NCBI GenBank assembly: GCA_016874845.1
Contig: VGSZ01000008.1
Coordinates: 1-54,768 of the forward strand
DNA length: 54,768 nucleotides
Source: Deltaproteobacteria bacterium
GTDB lineage: Bacteria > Myxococcota > UBA727 > VGSZ01
Direction of reading: 5' to 3'
The notes below the pieces were generated by a model. The model had not been told where the DNA came from, did not search any database, and saw nothing but the letters and a program-made list of their open reading frames with translations. The position numbers and the translations under genes are program-made. Positions 42,161-50,620 of the stretch are shown one piece after another (the stretch's first letter is position 1; every line of letters starts with the position of its first letter).

Positions 42161-43854
42161 TGATCGTCAGCCCCGGCTCTCCCCTCGAGGCTATCGTCGA
42201 GGAGGCGCGCCGCTTCGCGCGCAGCGACGCCACCGTGCTCGTCACGGGCGAGACCGGCACGGGCAAGGAGGTCTTCGCCCGCCTCCTCCATGACGCGAGC
42301 ACGCGCAGCGGCCACGCCTTCGTCGCCGTCAACTGCGGCGCCATCCCCGAGTCGCTCATCGAGGCCGAGCTGTTCGGCCACGTGAAGGGCGCGTTCACCG
42401 GCGCGCACGCGGCCCGCAAGGGGCGCGTGGCGATGGCGCAGGGGGGAACGCTCTTCCTCGACGAGATCGGTGAGCTGAGTCTGCTCATGCAGGTCAAGCT
42501 GCTGCGGCTTCTGCAGCAGAAGACTTACGAGCCCGTGGGCAGCAGCGAGACGCTGAAGGCCGACTTCCGACTCGTCGCCGCCACCCACCGTGATCTGAAG
42601 GGCGAGAGCGAGGCCGGCCGCTTCCGCAGCGACCTCTACTACCGCATCTTCGTCTGTCCGCTGCACCTGCCGCCGCTGCGCGACCGTGGCCTCGGCGACC
42701 TGAAGGAGCTGTTCTTCAGCTTCTGGAACAAGCTCGGGGACAAGCGCCCCGTGGACGACGGCGTCTTCGAGGCGATGCGCAGCTATCCGTGGCCGGGCAA
42801 CGTGCGCGAGCTCGAGAACTTCGTCGAGCGCCTGTCGGTGGTCTCGCGCGGCGCAGCCATCCAGGCGAGCGACGTCCCTGACTCGTACCGGCAGCCGGTG
42901 CTGTCACGCCGGGCGCCGACGATGCTGCCGATGACGGCGTTGCCGACGCCGGCGGAGCCGGAGCCGGCCTACAGCGAGCTGTCGTGGCTCGATGCGCTGC
43001 CGGGCAGCGTGGCGTCTCCCGAGCCCCCCGCCCCTGTGGCCCGCCCACCCGCCGCACAGGCGCCCGTCGCACAGGCGCCCGCCGCACAGGCGCCCGCCGC
43101 ACAGGCGCCCGCCGCACAGGCGCCCGCCGCACAGGCGCCCGCCGCACAGGCGCCCGCCGCACAGGCGCCCGTCGCACAGGCGCCCGTCGCACAGGCACCC
43201 GTCGCACAGGCACCCGTTGCACAGGCGCTCGCGCTGGCTGCTCCCGTCGCGCCGTTTCTCGCGGCGACGGCGTCGGCTACGGCGCAGCTCGCGGTGGTCG
43301 GTGCGCCGGTCGACGCGGCGGTGCGGCTGCCCGTCGATCTGTCGGCTTACCTCGACGCCATCGAGCGTGGCTACATCGAGGCGGCGCTGCGGGCCACCGG
43401 CGGCAACAAGCAGGCGTCGGCGGACCTGCTCGGGCTGCAGCGCACGACGCTGGTGGCCAAGTGCAAGAAGCACGGGCTCGAAGACGCCGGCAAGAGCGCC
43501 GCCGACGCCTCGGGTGCGGCGGGCCTGCGCGTCGAGTTCGCCGACGATCAGCGACCGACGCTGTCGCTGCGCAGCGTCGCGTTCAAGGTCGCGGTCATCC
43601 GCGAAGAGGTCATCGAGCTCGTGCCCCTCGACAGCGCGGCGGCGACCACGACCGACACCGCGCCGGTGGCGGGCAGCTGCGTCGTCGACGGCGAGACCCT
43701 GCGGCTGTTCGGCGCGCTGCGTCCCCGGGGGGACGGCGTGGTCTTGCTCGAGCTCGCGATCCCGCTCGAGCGGACGCAGCTCGTCAACCTGCAGCGCGGT
43801 CTCGTCCGCCGTCGCCCGCGCGCGCCGGCGAAGGTGGCGGCCGCGGCGCCCTGA
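42157..43854 (+). CDS. Sigma-54 enhancer-binding activator lacking a receiver domain
   Basis: 565 residues. The AAA+ domain starts at once: Walker A GETGTGKE (31-38), the sigma-54-contacting GAFTGA (78-83), Walker B GGTLFLDEIGEL (96-107) and a sensor II region near WPGNVRELENF. There is no N-terminal receiver, GAF or FHA domain, so control must come from elsewhere. A Pro/Ala linker made of 12 15-bp repeats (43051-43230) leads to a Fis-type HTH (about 392-442, GGNKQASADLLGLQRTTLVA). A further ~115 residues after the HTH are unusual and unassigned. It overlaps motB by 4 bases. It is the obvious activator of the sigma-54 promoters in the cluster. Confidence 0.93.
   Translation: MMIVSPGSPLEAIVEEARRFARSDATVLVTGETGTGKEVFARLLHDASTRSGHAFVAVNCGAIPESLIEAELFGHVKGAFTGAHAARKGRVAMAQGGTLFLDEIGELSLLMQVKLLRLLQQKTYEPVGSSETLKADFRLVAATHRDLKGESEAGRFRSDLYYRIFVCPLHLPPLRDRGLGDLKELFFSFWNKLGDKRPVDDGVFEAMRSYPWPGNVRELENFVERLSVVSRGAAIQASDVPDSYRQPVLSRRAPTMLPMTALPTPAEPEPAYSELSWLDALPGSVASPEPPAPVARPPAAQAPVAQAPAAQAPAAQAPAAQAPAAQAPAAQAPAAQAPVAQAPVAQAPVAQAPVAQALALAAPVAPFLAATASATAQLAVVGAPVDAAVRLPVDLSAYLDAIERGYIEAALRATGGNKQASADLLGLQRTTLVAKCKKHGLEDAGKSAADASGAAGLRVEFADDQRPTLSLRSVAFKVAVIREEVIELVPLDSAAATTTDTAPVAGSCVVDGETLRLFGALRPRGDGVVLLELAIPLERTQLVNLQRGLVRRRPRAPAKVAAAAP
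43051..43230 (+). repeat. 15-bp tandem repeat, 12 copies, coding for (A/V)AQAP
   Basis: Units begin GCCGCACAGG or GTCGCACAGG and encode Ala/Val-Ala-Gln-Ala-Pro. It is in-frame and in-phase, so copy-number changes would alter linker length without frameshift. Confidence 0.9.
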
Positions 43855-44516
43855 CGAAAGAGAAGAGCAACGCGCCATCGTCAGCGTCGCCGTCGTCGCC
43901 AGCGAGCACGTTCGCGTCGCCGCCCAGGGCCTTGAGCTCGTTCCGCTCGGCGCGGACCTCCGCGAGAGTCTCCCGCACCGCAGCTCGCTCCCCCTGCGCT
44001 GCCGCCGCGACGATAGACGTCGGCAGGGGCGACACGACGGGTGCCCTCTGCACGCGCGTGGCGACAGCGGGTCGTGTGCCTTCTGGCAAGGACCCGCGCC
44101 GCCTGCTGGAAGACTCCCGGCAGCGCGTCGTCGCGCTCGAGCGCGAGCTGAACGGGGGCGTGCGTGGCTTGTTGAAGCGCACCTTCTGCCGGTAGCGGTT
44201 GCTATCGCGCTCGTCCCCCACCGCGAACTGGCGTGCCGCGCTAGTCGCACGGCTCATTGTCGTCGTTGCTTCCACAGTCGCACCCTTTCCGGCGCTTGGG
44301 TCGTGTGCCGGTGCGGGCAGCGCGCAAGAGGCCCGGGTTGTCAGGGGCGTGGCCAGACGCCCCTGACTCGCGCCGAAGGCGAAAGATCGACACGCGGTGC
44401 CGCAAGCCGCACGAGAGAGCCGCCGCCGACGACGACGTCAGCAGCGGGGCGCAGCCCGAGCAGGCGCCACGCGCGCGAAGAGCCCACGCCGCCAGCGCAA
44501 CGGAAAAGAAGGAGCC
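43855..44516. other. Spacer after the activator gene, with element fragment D
   Basis: 662 bases. The first ~300 keep high third-position GC in more than one frame (for example minus-strand RETLAEVRAERNELKALGG and plus-strand RRLLEDSRQRVVALERELNG), so a decayed gene is possible, but no intact frame has a credible start. The rest is fragment D of the dispersed elements. Confidence 0.4.
44287..44463 (-). repeat. Dispersed element, fragment D (inverted)
   Basis: On the minus strand it runs CTGCTCGGGCTGCGCCCCGC (44463 leftward), then TTTCGCCTTCGGCG, the family hairpin (44341-44366, 9-bp arms), CAACCCGGGCCTC and CACACGACCCAAGCGCCGGA. The order matches the left half of elements A and B. A separate piece of the GTCGTGTGCCTTC hairpin lies at 44067-44095. 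Confidence 0.7.
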
Positions 44517-46565
44517 TCAGCGGCGATACAGGACGGCCATCGAGACCTTGCGCAGCACCTCGGGACCCATATCGCGAGAGCTGAAGCGGCAGTTGAGCAG
44601 GTCCTGGTCGGGATCGTCGATCAGGCGCTCGCGGCCACGCACCTCAAGGGTCACCTCGAAGACCAGGCTGCGCTTCAGCTGCAGCGTGCCGACCATGACG
44701 TCGCCGCGCTTGCGCGGATCGTTGCGGGGCACGGACAGGCCGACGCCGCCGATGGAGTAGTCGACGAGGCGCGCCGTGCCGCCGTCGAAGCGGGTGAAGG
44801 TCTGCACCTCGGGGATCGCCCGCTGCCGCACCGACGAGCGCAGCTGCACGGTGGTCAGGCGGCCGCTCGTGGTCGACAGGTGCACCGTGTTGTAGTCGGT
44901 CTCCTCGATCGACAGCACGCGCGCCTCGGCCACCAGCAGGCTGCCGTTGTGCGGGTTCTTGCCAATCATCACCGTCTTCTGGTCCCAGCGGCTGACCGAG
45001 ACCGGGTCGACGCAGTCGATGGTCAGCGCGCCGTTCTCGGCGACGCCGACGAGCCGGGCCGACGTGCAGGTGGTCTCGCCGCGCAGGTTGTCGGAGCTGA
45101 GGACGAGGATGACGTTGTCGCCGAGCCCGAAGCGGTACGCCGCGCTCGGCGGCGTCGCGCGCAGCGACCCCGGCATGAGCCGTGTCCCGGCGCGGGACGG
45201 CGTCGGGGTCTTGGGCGAAGGCGCGGCGTTCGCCGCCGGCGCGTGGAGCGGGACCGACGTGGGGATGCCCCCCGGCGGTGACGACGTCGCCGGCTGCGGC
45301 GTCGGCGGTGCCGCCGCCGCAGCCGACGCAGCGTCCTCCTGGGCCTGACGGTTGGCGTCGCGCGCGACGACGGCGGCGAACGGATCGGGCTGCGCGGGCA
45401 GGGTGGATATCGGCGCCGACACCCGCGCTGGCGCAGCCGTCGGCCGCCCCGGTACGCCCGACGTCGAGAAGCGCATGCTCTCGGAGCGCAGCCGCTCGAG
45501 CTCTTGGTGCTCGGCGGCCGCCTTGGTCTCGATCTCGACGCGGGCCCTGGCCTCGGCGGCGGCGCGGGATTCGGCGGCGACGCGGGCCTTGGCCTCGGCG
45601 AGGGCGCGGGCCTCGGCGTCGCTGAAGCGCCGGCTCTCGGCGAGGGCGCGGGCCTCGCCGGCCTCGGCGAGCTGCTTGGCGGCCTCGGCCTCGGCGCGCA
45701 GGCGCGCGAGCTCGACCTCGGTGCGGGCGCGGATCTCGGCCTCGGCGAGCTGCTTGGCGGCCTCGGCCTCGGCGCGCACGCGGGCGAGCTCGGCCTCGGC
45801 GCGGGTGCGGACCTCGGCCTCGACCTTCTGGCGCACGGCCTCGAGGGCGGCCTGCTGCCGGACCATCTCGGCCTCGAGCAGCGCGCGGGCCTCCGCCTCG
45901 GCGCGGGCCTTGGCCTCGGTGGCCTCCTCGATGGTGCGCCGGAAGCGCATGCTCTCGGCGCGGGCGGCCTCGGCCTCGGCGCGCAGGCGGGCGACCTCGC
46001 GCTCGGCCTTGGCCTTGGCCTCGGCGGCCTCGGCCTCGGCGCGCGCGGCGCGGGCCATCATGTCCATCGCGTCCAGCGAGAACGCGCCGTCGTCAGCCTT
46101 GCTCGCCGTGGGCGGCGGCGCGGGCGGCGGCGCCGTCGGCAGCGAGCTGACCTGGAAGATGCCCGTGGGCTCGGGAGCTTCTTCTTGCGCGCTGGCTGCG
46201 CCCCGGGCGCTGAGCTCGTGCTTGAACTTGAAGCTCGTGTTGCAGATGGTGACGACGTCGTTGTGGCGCAGCGGCTGGGCGACCCCCTTGGGGATGCGCG
46301 CGCCGTTGACGACGGTGCCGTTGCTGCTCTTGTCGAGGATTGTGTAGTAGATCCCCTCGGTGCGGATCTCGGCGTGGGCGCGCGACGCGCCGACCTCGTG
46401 GTCGAGGTTGACGTCGCTGGAACTCAGGCGCCCGAACGTGAAGGGCGTCCGCTGGATCAACCACTCGTGGTTGTTGAACAGGCCCCCCACGCCCACCAGA
46501 CGGCCGCCGCTGGCCGCAGGGATGGCGACCGCCGTCGTCTTTGGGGGCGGGGGGACGTCGGTCAT
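44517..46565 (-). CDS. FHA - coiled coil - YcgR/PilZ fusion protein
   Basis: 682 residues. An N-terminal FHA domain (about 25-115) has GR at 45-46, Ser61/His64 and NGT plus NG (82-88), the phosphothreonine-binding pattern. A long Ala/Glu/Arg coiled coil covers about 165-365. A Pro/Ala linker follows. From 477 comes a YcgR-like N domain ([11 protein letters not shown]), then a PilZ domain with RxxxR at 576-580 and DYSIGG (DxSxxG) at 602-607, the c-di-GMP-binding motifs. YcgR brakes the flagellar motor when c-di-GMP is high. It lies 25 bases after flgL in the flgM-flgN-flgK-flgL operon. A brake or assembly role is inference from domains and place. Confidence 0.88.
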   Translation of the reverse strand: MTDVPPPPKTTAVAIPAASGGRLVGVGGLFNNHEWLIQRTPFTFGRLSSSDVNLDHEVGASRAHAEIRTEGIYYTILDKSSNGTVVNGARIPKGVAQPLRHNDVVTICNTSFKFKHELSARGAASAQEEAPEPTGIFQVSSLPTAPPPAPPPTASKADDGAFSLDAMDMMARAARAEAEAAEAKAKAEREVARLRAEAEAARAESMRFRRTIEEATEAKARAEAEARALLEAEMVRQQAALEAVRQKVEAEVRTRAEAELARVRAEAEAAKQLAEAEIRARTEVELARLRAEAEAAKQLAEAGEARALAESRRFSDAEARALAEAKARVAAESRAAAEARARVEIETKAAAEHQELERLRSESMRFSTSGVPGRPTAAPARVSAPISTLPAQPDPFAAVVARDANRQAQEDAASAAAAAPPTPQPATSSPPGGIPTSVPLHAPAANAAPSPKTPTPSRAGTRLMPGSLRATPPSAAYRFGLGDNVILVLSSDNLRGETTCTSARLVGVAENGALTIDCVDPVSVSRWDQKTVMIGKNPHNGSLLVAEARVLSIEETDYNTVHLSTTSGRLTTVQLRSSVRQRAIPEVQTFTRFDGGTARLVDYSIGGVGLSVPRNDPRKRGDVMVGTLQLKRSLVFEVTLEVRGRERLIDDPDQDLLNCRFSSRDMGPEVLRKVSMAVLYRR

Positions 46566-46590
46566 CGGGGTGGGTCAACGCTTCTGTTCT

Positions 46591-47556
46591 TCAACGTACG
46601 ATATCCAGCAGCGACAGCGAAAAACCCTTCGCGCTGGCTTGCAGGGCGGCCTCCAGGGAGCGCTGGGCGAACTGCAGCTCGCTGAAGGCGGCGATGCTGT
46701 CGGCGTCTTCGGTGCGGGCGCGGCTCTCGTTGGTCGAGTCCCGCACGGTGGTGGCGACGTTCTTCGCGCCCTCCAGGGCGATCTGCTGGGCGCCGACCTC
46801 GGCGCGGGCGTCGGCGAACTTGCCGATGTAGCGTGACAGCGGGCTGACGAGCGCGCGGATGGTCGCGCTGTCGTTGGTGTTCATCGCGTTGCGCAGGTTC
46901 TCGAGCGCCTGGAACATCGACACCTGCGTCGTCGTCGGCGTGTCACCGACGCCGTCGCCGTCGCTGTCGAACAGGTTGTTCGGGTCGTCGAAGGTGATCG
47001 TCGGATCGTTGGTCGTCAAGTCGACGCGGTGCTGCACGACCTGGGTGACGCCGGGGGCGGTCTCGATGGAGCGCAGGTTCGTGTCGCCGAGGAAGGCGCC
47101 CGGCGGCGTCGAGTTCGGATCGAACGCGGGGCCATCTTCGCGCGCGCCGGCGAACAGCGTGCGGTTGTCGAACTTGCGGTTGACGTTCTCGAACAGCAGC
47201 CCGCGCAGGTTGTCGAACTGGGCGAGCATCGTCGTGCGTTCGGCGGCGGTGACGGTGTCGGTGCCGAGCTGGATCGCCAGCTCGTACACCGACTGCAGCG
47301 TGTTGCCGGCGTCGCTGAGCGCGAGCTCGGCGGCCTGCGTCGTGTCGACGGCGCTGCCGAGCGTGTCGATGAACGACTGGGCGCGGATCTCGTCGGCGCG
47401 GGCGCGGCTGACGAAGGCGGCGCCGGCGGGGTCGTCGGCGGCGTCGCGGATGCGCAGGCCGGTGCTGGCGGTCTCGGTGGCCTCGTCGACGCGGGCGCGG
47501 ACCTGCTGGCTGCGCAGGCTGGCTCCGTCGAAGATCTGTCGTTCGGAGATGCGCAT
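46591..47556 (-). CDS. flgL: Hook-filament junction protein FlgL (HAP3)
   Basis: 321 residues. Begins MRISERQIFDGASLRSQQVR and contains TASTGLRIRDAADDPAGAAF, the flagellin-like D0/D1 start typical of FlgL; ends FSELQFAQRSLEAALQASAK. It is 13 bases after flgK. Confidence 0.95.
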   Translation of the reverse strand: MRISERQIFDGASLRSQQVRARVDEATETASTGLRIRDAADDPAGAAFVSRARADEIRAQSFIDTLGSAVDTTQAAELALSDAGNTLQSVYELAIQLGTDTVTAAERTTMLAQFDNLRGLLFENVNRKFDNRTLFAGAREDGPAFDPNSTPPGAFLGDTNLRSIETAPGVTQVVQHRVDLTTNDPTITFDDPNNLFDSDGDGVGDTPTTTQVSMFQALENLRNAMNTNDSATIRALVSPLSRYIGKFADARAEVGAQQIALEGAKNVATTVRDSTNESRARTEDADSIAAFSELQFAQRSLEAALQASAKGFSLSLLDIVR

Positions 47557-47569
47557 CGGATCCTCGCTT

Positions 47570-48985
47570 CTACGGCTTCAGGCTGAGCAGCGTGCTGAGC
47601 ATGTCGTCGACGACCTTGATCACCTTCGAGACGGCCTCGAAGGCGCGCTGCGATCGCATCAACTCTACCATCTCCTCGTCGACGGAGACCCCCGACGCCT
47701 GCTCGCGCAGGGTGGTCAGGTGGTCGAACCGCAGGCCGTTGGCCTCGGATTCGGTCCGGGCGGTGGCGATGGAGTTGCCGAGATCAGCGACGAGCGTCGA
47801 GGCCGCCACCGCCGGGGGCGTGCCCCCGGGCAGCGGGGAGCGCTCGATGGCGAGCAGGGCCAGCGTGTTGCGGCCGTCGCCGGCGGTGGGCAGGCCGGTC
47901 ACCGCGTCGACCGCGCTCGCCGCCTGCAGCGCCGCCGGGTTGTTGATCACGGCGGGGTCGACGGCGAAGTTCAGCGCGGTGCCCGGCGCGGTGGCGCCGA
48001 CGGCGAAGATCGGACGCCCCGTCGAGCCGTCGGGGGCGAAGCCGGCGGCGTGGGCGGCGTTGACGGCGTTGGCGAATTCGAAGGCGACGGTGTCGAGGCG
48101 GGCGGAGGCGGTGGCGATGTCGAGTTCGCGGGCGTCGATCAGGCCGCGCAGCGAACCGCCCAGATCGTTGCGCGTCAGCGTGAGGGTGCCGTTGCCGTCG
48201 CTCTTCGTCAGCACCAGCGCGATGCGGCCGTTGTTGGCGGGGTCGGGCTGGCTCGACAGCCGGGCGGCGCCGGCGACGCTGACGAGGGCGGCGCCGCTGG
48301 GCAAGGACAGCGTGACTTCGCCGGTGGAGGTGGTCAGCGGGATGATGCCGGTCAGCTCGCTGAGCTCGTCGACGGCGCGCTGGCGCTGGTCGAGCAGCTC
48401 GTTGGGCGTCCCCTGCGCCGAGGCCTCGCGGATGGCCTTGTTCAGGCGCACGACGCTGGCAGCCAGATCGTTGATGCGCGGCAGGCTGTCGACGAGGCGT
48501 CGGTCGATGGCGTTGGCGGCGTCGTTGAGCGTCTGGGCGTCGCGGCGGATGCTCTGGCTCAGCCGCTGCGCCTCGCTGAGGACGGCCTGTCGGACCGAAG
48601 AGTCGCTGGGGTTCGTGCTCAGCTGGCGCAGCGAACCGAAGAACGCCGCCATGCGCGAGGCCACCGAGTCGGGCGAGCTCGGCTCCTGCAGCGCGAGGGA
48701 GCTCAGGCCGTCGGCGCGGCTCTGGGCGGCGTAGCGGTCGGAGCGGGCCTGGGGCAGCTGGCGCTCGATGAACGCGTCGCGCAGCTGCTGGACGGTGCGC
48801 AGGTGGACGCCGCCGCCGAGGATCGAGCCGCGGTACGGCGTGCCTTCGACGGCGACGAGGTCGGCGCGCTGCCGGGCGTAGCCAGGGGTGTTGACGTTCT
48901 GCAGGTTCGTCGACGCGGTGTTGCTCGCGCTGCGGTGCGCGGCGAGGCCGACGGCGCCCTGCTGCAAGGTGCCAAGGAGGCTCAT
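47570..48985 (-). CDS. flgK: Hook-filament junction protein FlgK (HAP1)
   Basis: 471 residues. Starts MSLLGTLQQGAVGLAAHRSA, SNTASTNLQNVNTPGYARQR, and ends GVSVDEEMVELMRSQRAFEA with VIKVVDDMLSTLLSL, classic FlgK ends. ATG 48985 overlaps the flgN stop (ATGA) and is preferred to starts further upstream that would run into flgN. Confidence 0.96.
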   Translation of the reverse strand: MSLLGTLQQGAVGLAAHRSASNTASTNLQNVNTPGYARQRADLVAVEGTPYRGSILGGGVHLRTVQQLRDAFIERQLPQARSDRYAAQSRADGLSSLALQEPSSPDSVASRMAAFFGSLRQLSTNPSDSSVRQAVLSEAQRLSQSIRRDAQTLNDAANAIDRRLVDSLPRINDLAASVVRLNKAIREASAQGTPNELLDQRQRAVDELSELTGIIPLTTSTGEVTLSLPSGAALVSVAGAARLSSQPDPANNGRIALVLTKSDGNGTLTLTRNDLGGSLRGLIDARELDIATASARLDTVAFEFANAVNAAHAAGFAPDGSTGRPIFAVGATAPGTALNFAVDPAVINNPAALQAASAVDAVTGLPTAGDGRNTLALLAIERSPLPGGTPPAVAASTLVADLGNSIATARTESEANGLRFDHLTTLREQASGVSVDEEMVELMRSQRAFEAVSKVIKVVDDMLSTLLSLKP

Positions 48986-49410
48986 CGGCTGCCTCCGTAG
49001 CGGGCGACGCCGAAGCCGCGACGCTCGGGCTCGCCGCCGAGGCTGCGGGTCATGCCCTGGACGGTCTGGGTGAGCAGCTCGGCGGCGCGCTCGTTGCGCT
49101 TCTGCTTGCGCTGGATGATCGCGGTGCGGGCCCGCAGGTCGCTCAGGGCGGCGACGACGCGGGGCCGCAGGTCCGAGGGCAGCGCGTCGACGCGCGGGGA
49201 GCCGCCGGACAGGAGCGCGAAGGTCTCCAGGGCGAAGCGCTCGGCCAGACCGACGGCGTCGAGCTTCTCGGCGCACAGGGCCGTGAGCTCCATCAGCGGC
49301 TCGGCCTTGGCGGTGCGCAGGGCCTGGAACTGTCCTTCCAGAGCGGTCTCGGCGTCGGTCAGGGCCTGGCGGACAGCGTCGAGGGCGGCGACGAGTTCAG
49401 TGCTGCTCAT
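48982..49410 (-). CDS. flgN: FlgK/FlgL export chaperone FlgN
   Basis: 142 residues, helical throughout; LVAALDAVRQALTDAETALE, then a middle helix and ERAAELLTQTVQGMTRSLGG, ending in the Gly/Tyr-rich tail FGVARYGG typical of FlgN. It keeps FlgK and FlgL soluble before export; directly coupled to flgK. Confidence 0.85.
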   Translation of the reverse strand: MSSTELVAALDAVRQALTDAETALEGQFQALRTAKAEPLMELTALCAEKLDAVGLAERFALETFALLSGGSPRVDALPSDLRPRVVAALSDLRARTAIIQRKQKRNERAAELLTQTVQGMTRSLGGEPERRGFGVARYGGSR

Positions 49411-49531
49411 GGCAAACCTCGGACGGCGAACGCGGCGCGTTCGAACGAGAAGCGGGCGATGCAGGGAAAAGGCACAACGAAGCCGTGCCGCTCCAGCGGC
49501 CGGGCTTGTCGTCGGGGCGGGGAAAAGGCGG

Positions 49532-49834
49532 CTACTGCCGGATCAGGGCGTCGGCGATCCGCATGATGTCCACCGAGTACCGGCCGCTCTGCAGCGCCAT
49601 GGCCACGCTCATCAGCCGCGCGGCGTGCTCGGACTCGGCGGTGGTCATCGCGCTCTTCTTCAGGGCGTCGAGCTTCGTATCGGCGATCGCGGCTTCTTCG
49701 GGCGGGGGCGGCGGGGCTTCGACCTCCGCCTGCCGGGCGACCTCGGCCTTCACGGCCTTCGGTGACGAGGCGTCGGTCGATCGCGAAGCGATCTCCGTTT
49801 GCCTCAACAGCTCCGATGGCGACGTGATCTTCAT
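49532..49834 (-). CDS. flgM: Anti-sigma-28 factor FlgM
   Basis: 100 residues, the usual size. FlgM binds FliA until it is exported through the finished hook. The C-terminal half (ESEHAARLMSVAMALQSGRY, SVDIMRIADALI) matches the sigma-binding helices; the N-terminus is disordered with a five-Pro run. First gene of flgM-flgN-flgK-flgL. Sigma-54 promoter at 49941-49956. Confidence 0.88.
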   Translation of the reverse strand: MKITSPSELLRQTEIASRSTDASSPKAVKAEVARQAEVEAPPPPPEEAAIADTKLDALKKSAMTTAESEHAARLMSVAMALQSGRYSVDIMRIADALIRQ

Positions 49835-49940
49835 GGCGTCCGTACTCCCTCAGCCTTTGGATCGACACGTTCGACCTCCTCGTTCCCTCCGGATCCCCAC
49901 GCTGATCGCGGCGATCGCGGAACCTGGTCGGTCAGGACAA

Positions 49941-49956
49941 AGCCGGATCCGTGCCA
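49941..49956 (-). promoter_or_regulatory. Sigma-54 promoter of flgM operon
   Basis: The minus strand reads TGGCACGGATCCGGCT: perfect -24 half and conserved GC at -12, with CG for TT. It would give a leader of about 96 bases. Confidence 0.7.
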
Positions 49957-50027
49957 GTCGCGAAAAGCCACCAGAGGCCCAAAGAACGGCATTGCCATGC
50001 GTCGTCGTCTTCGTGGGCCCCAAGAGC

Positions 50028-50068
50028 GACGGCGTCCGACGCAAGCTCGTCGGACGCCGTCATTTTTT
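50028..50068 (+). terminator. Orphan Rho-independent terminator, plus strand
   Basis: A perfect 13-bp stem (50028-50040 with 50049-50061) around GCAAGCTC, then A and six T. All neighbouring genes here are on the minus strand, so it may end an unannotated plus-strand small RNA. Confidence 0.75.
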
Positions 50069-50134
50069 CGTCGCTCGGGTCGCGGGGGGCGCCACGCGGG
50101 CGGCGGCCGCCTGTCCGGCTTTCCCGTCTGCTCT

Positions 50135-50431
50135 TCAGAGCACCCGGCGCAGGCGCTCGTCGGGGCTCAGGATGTCGGTCAGGCGGACGCCGAAGCGGTC
50201 GCCGGAGACGACGGCCTCGCCGCGGGCGACAGGCTGGCCGTTCAACAGCACGTCCAGGGGCTCGCCGGCGAACTTCTGCAGCTCGACCACCGAGCCCTGG
50301 TCGAGGCTCAGGACCTTCTCCAGCGTCATCCGGGTCCGGCCGAGCTCCACCGTCACCTCGAGGTTGACGTCGAGCAGCGCGCGCAGCCGGGGCGGAAGGG
50401 TGTCGATCGCTGCGTCTTTGGGGCTCTTCAT
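50135..50431 (-). CDS. fliN: Motor switch protein FliN
   Basis: 98 residues. C-ring base protein. The SpoA domain is complete: LLDVNLEVTVELGRTRMTLE, VLSLDQGSVVELQKFAGEPL, VLLNGQPVARGEAVVSGDRF and GVRLTDILSPDERL. It stands alone, divergent from fliO, instead of following fliM. Confidence 0.95.
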   Translation of the reverse strand: MKSPKDAAIDTLPPRLRALLDVNLEVTVELGRTRMTLEKVLSLDQGSVVELQKFAGEPLDVLLNGQPVARGEAVVSGDRFGVRLTDILSPDERLRRVL

Positions 50432-50541
50432 CCTTGCTCCACCACGGGGCGCGGCTGCGCATCAGGCGGCAGGCGCCAGACCCTTTGAAAGCATAGAGCG
50501 GGCCCGCGACTTCGGCATCCCCCCGCTCGGGCCGCCGTCTT

Positions 50542-50575
50542 CGATAACAATGATTATGTCAACAAAGTGTGATCG
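50542..50575. promoter_or_regulatory. AT-rich island between fliN and fliO
   Basis: GATAACAATGATTATGTCAA and its flanks are strikingly AT-rich in a ~70% GC setting. On the minus strand it contains TTGACA and CATAAT, though not at ideal spacing. It may serve fliN transcription or be an operator; a match to a Fur-like site is only partial. Confidence 0.35.
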
Positions 50576-50580
50576 CGAAC

Positions 50581-50596
50581 GGGCACGGCCCTTGGA
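50581..50596 (+). promoter_or_regulatory. Sigma-54-like promoter of fliO-fliP-fliQ-fliR, GG at -12
   Basis: GGGCACGGCCCTTGGA, nearly identical to the motif before flgG. The start would be near 50607, 14 bases before fliO. Confidence 0.5.
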
Positions 50597-50620
50597 TTGA
50601 GGAGGCGCAGCGGAGGAAGC

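Larger units (their letters stand above)
49835..50134. other. Intergenic region flgM - fliN
   Basis: 300 bases with the flgM sigma-54 promoter (minus) and a strong terminator on the plus strand (50028-50068) that serves no known gene. No protein gene is seen. Confidence 0.6.

Noticed and set aside
43051-43230. Regular 15-bp repeats as a possible CRISPR-like array
   Set aside because: There are no spacers; the repeats are contiguous, in-frame and encode a Pro/Ala linker.
43784-44275. 163-residue minus-strand frame after the activator
   Set aside because: It overlaps the activator's end and a repeat fragment, and its composition changes midway; kept only as a possible remnant.
49411-49531. 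GGCACG...TTG on the minus strand before flgN as a sigma-54 promoter
   Set aside because: The two halves are two bases too far apart for the strict -24/-12 spacing.
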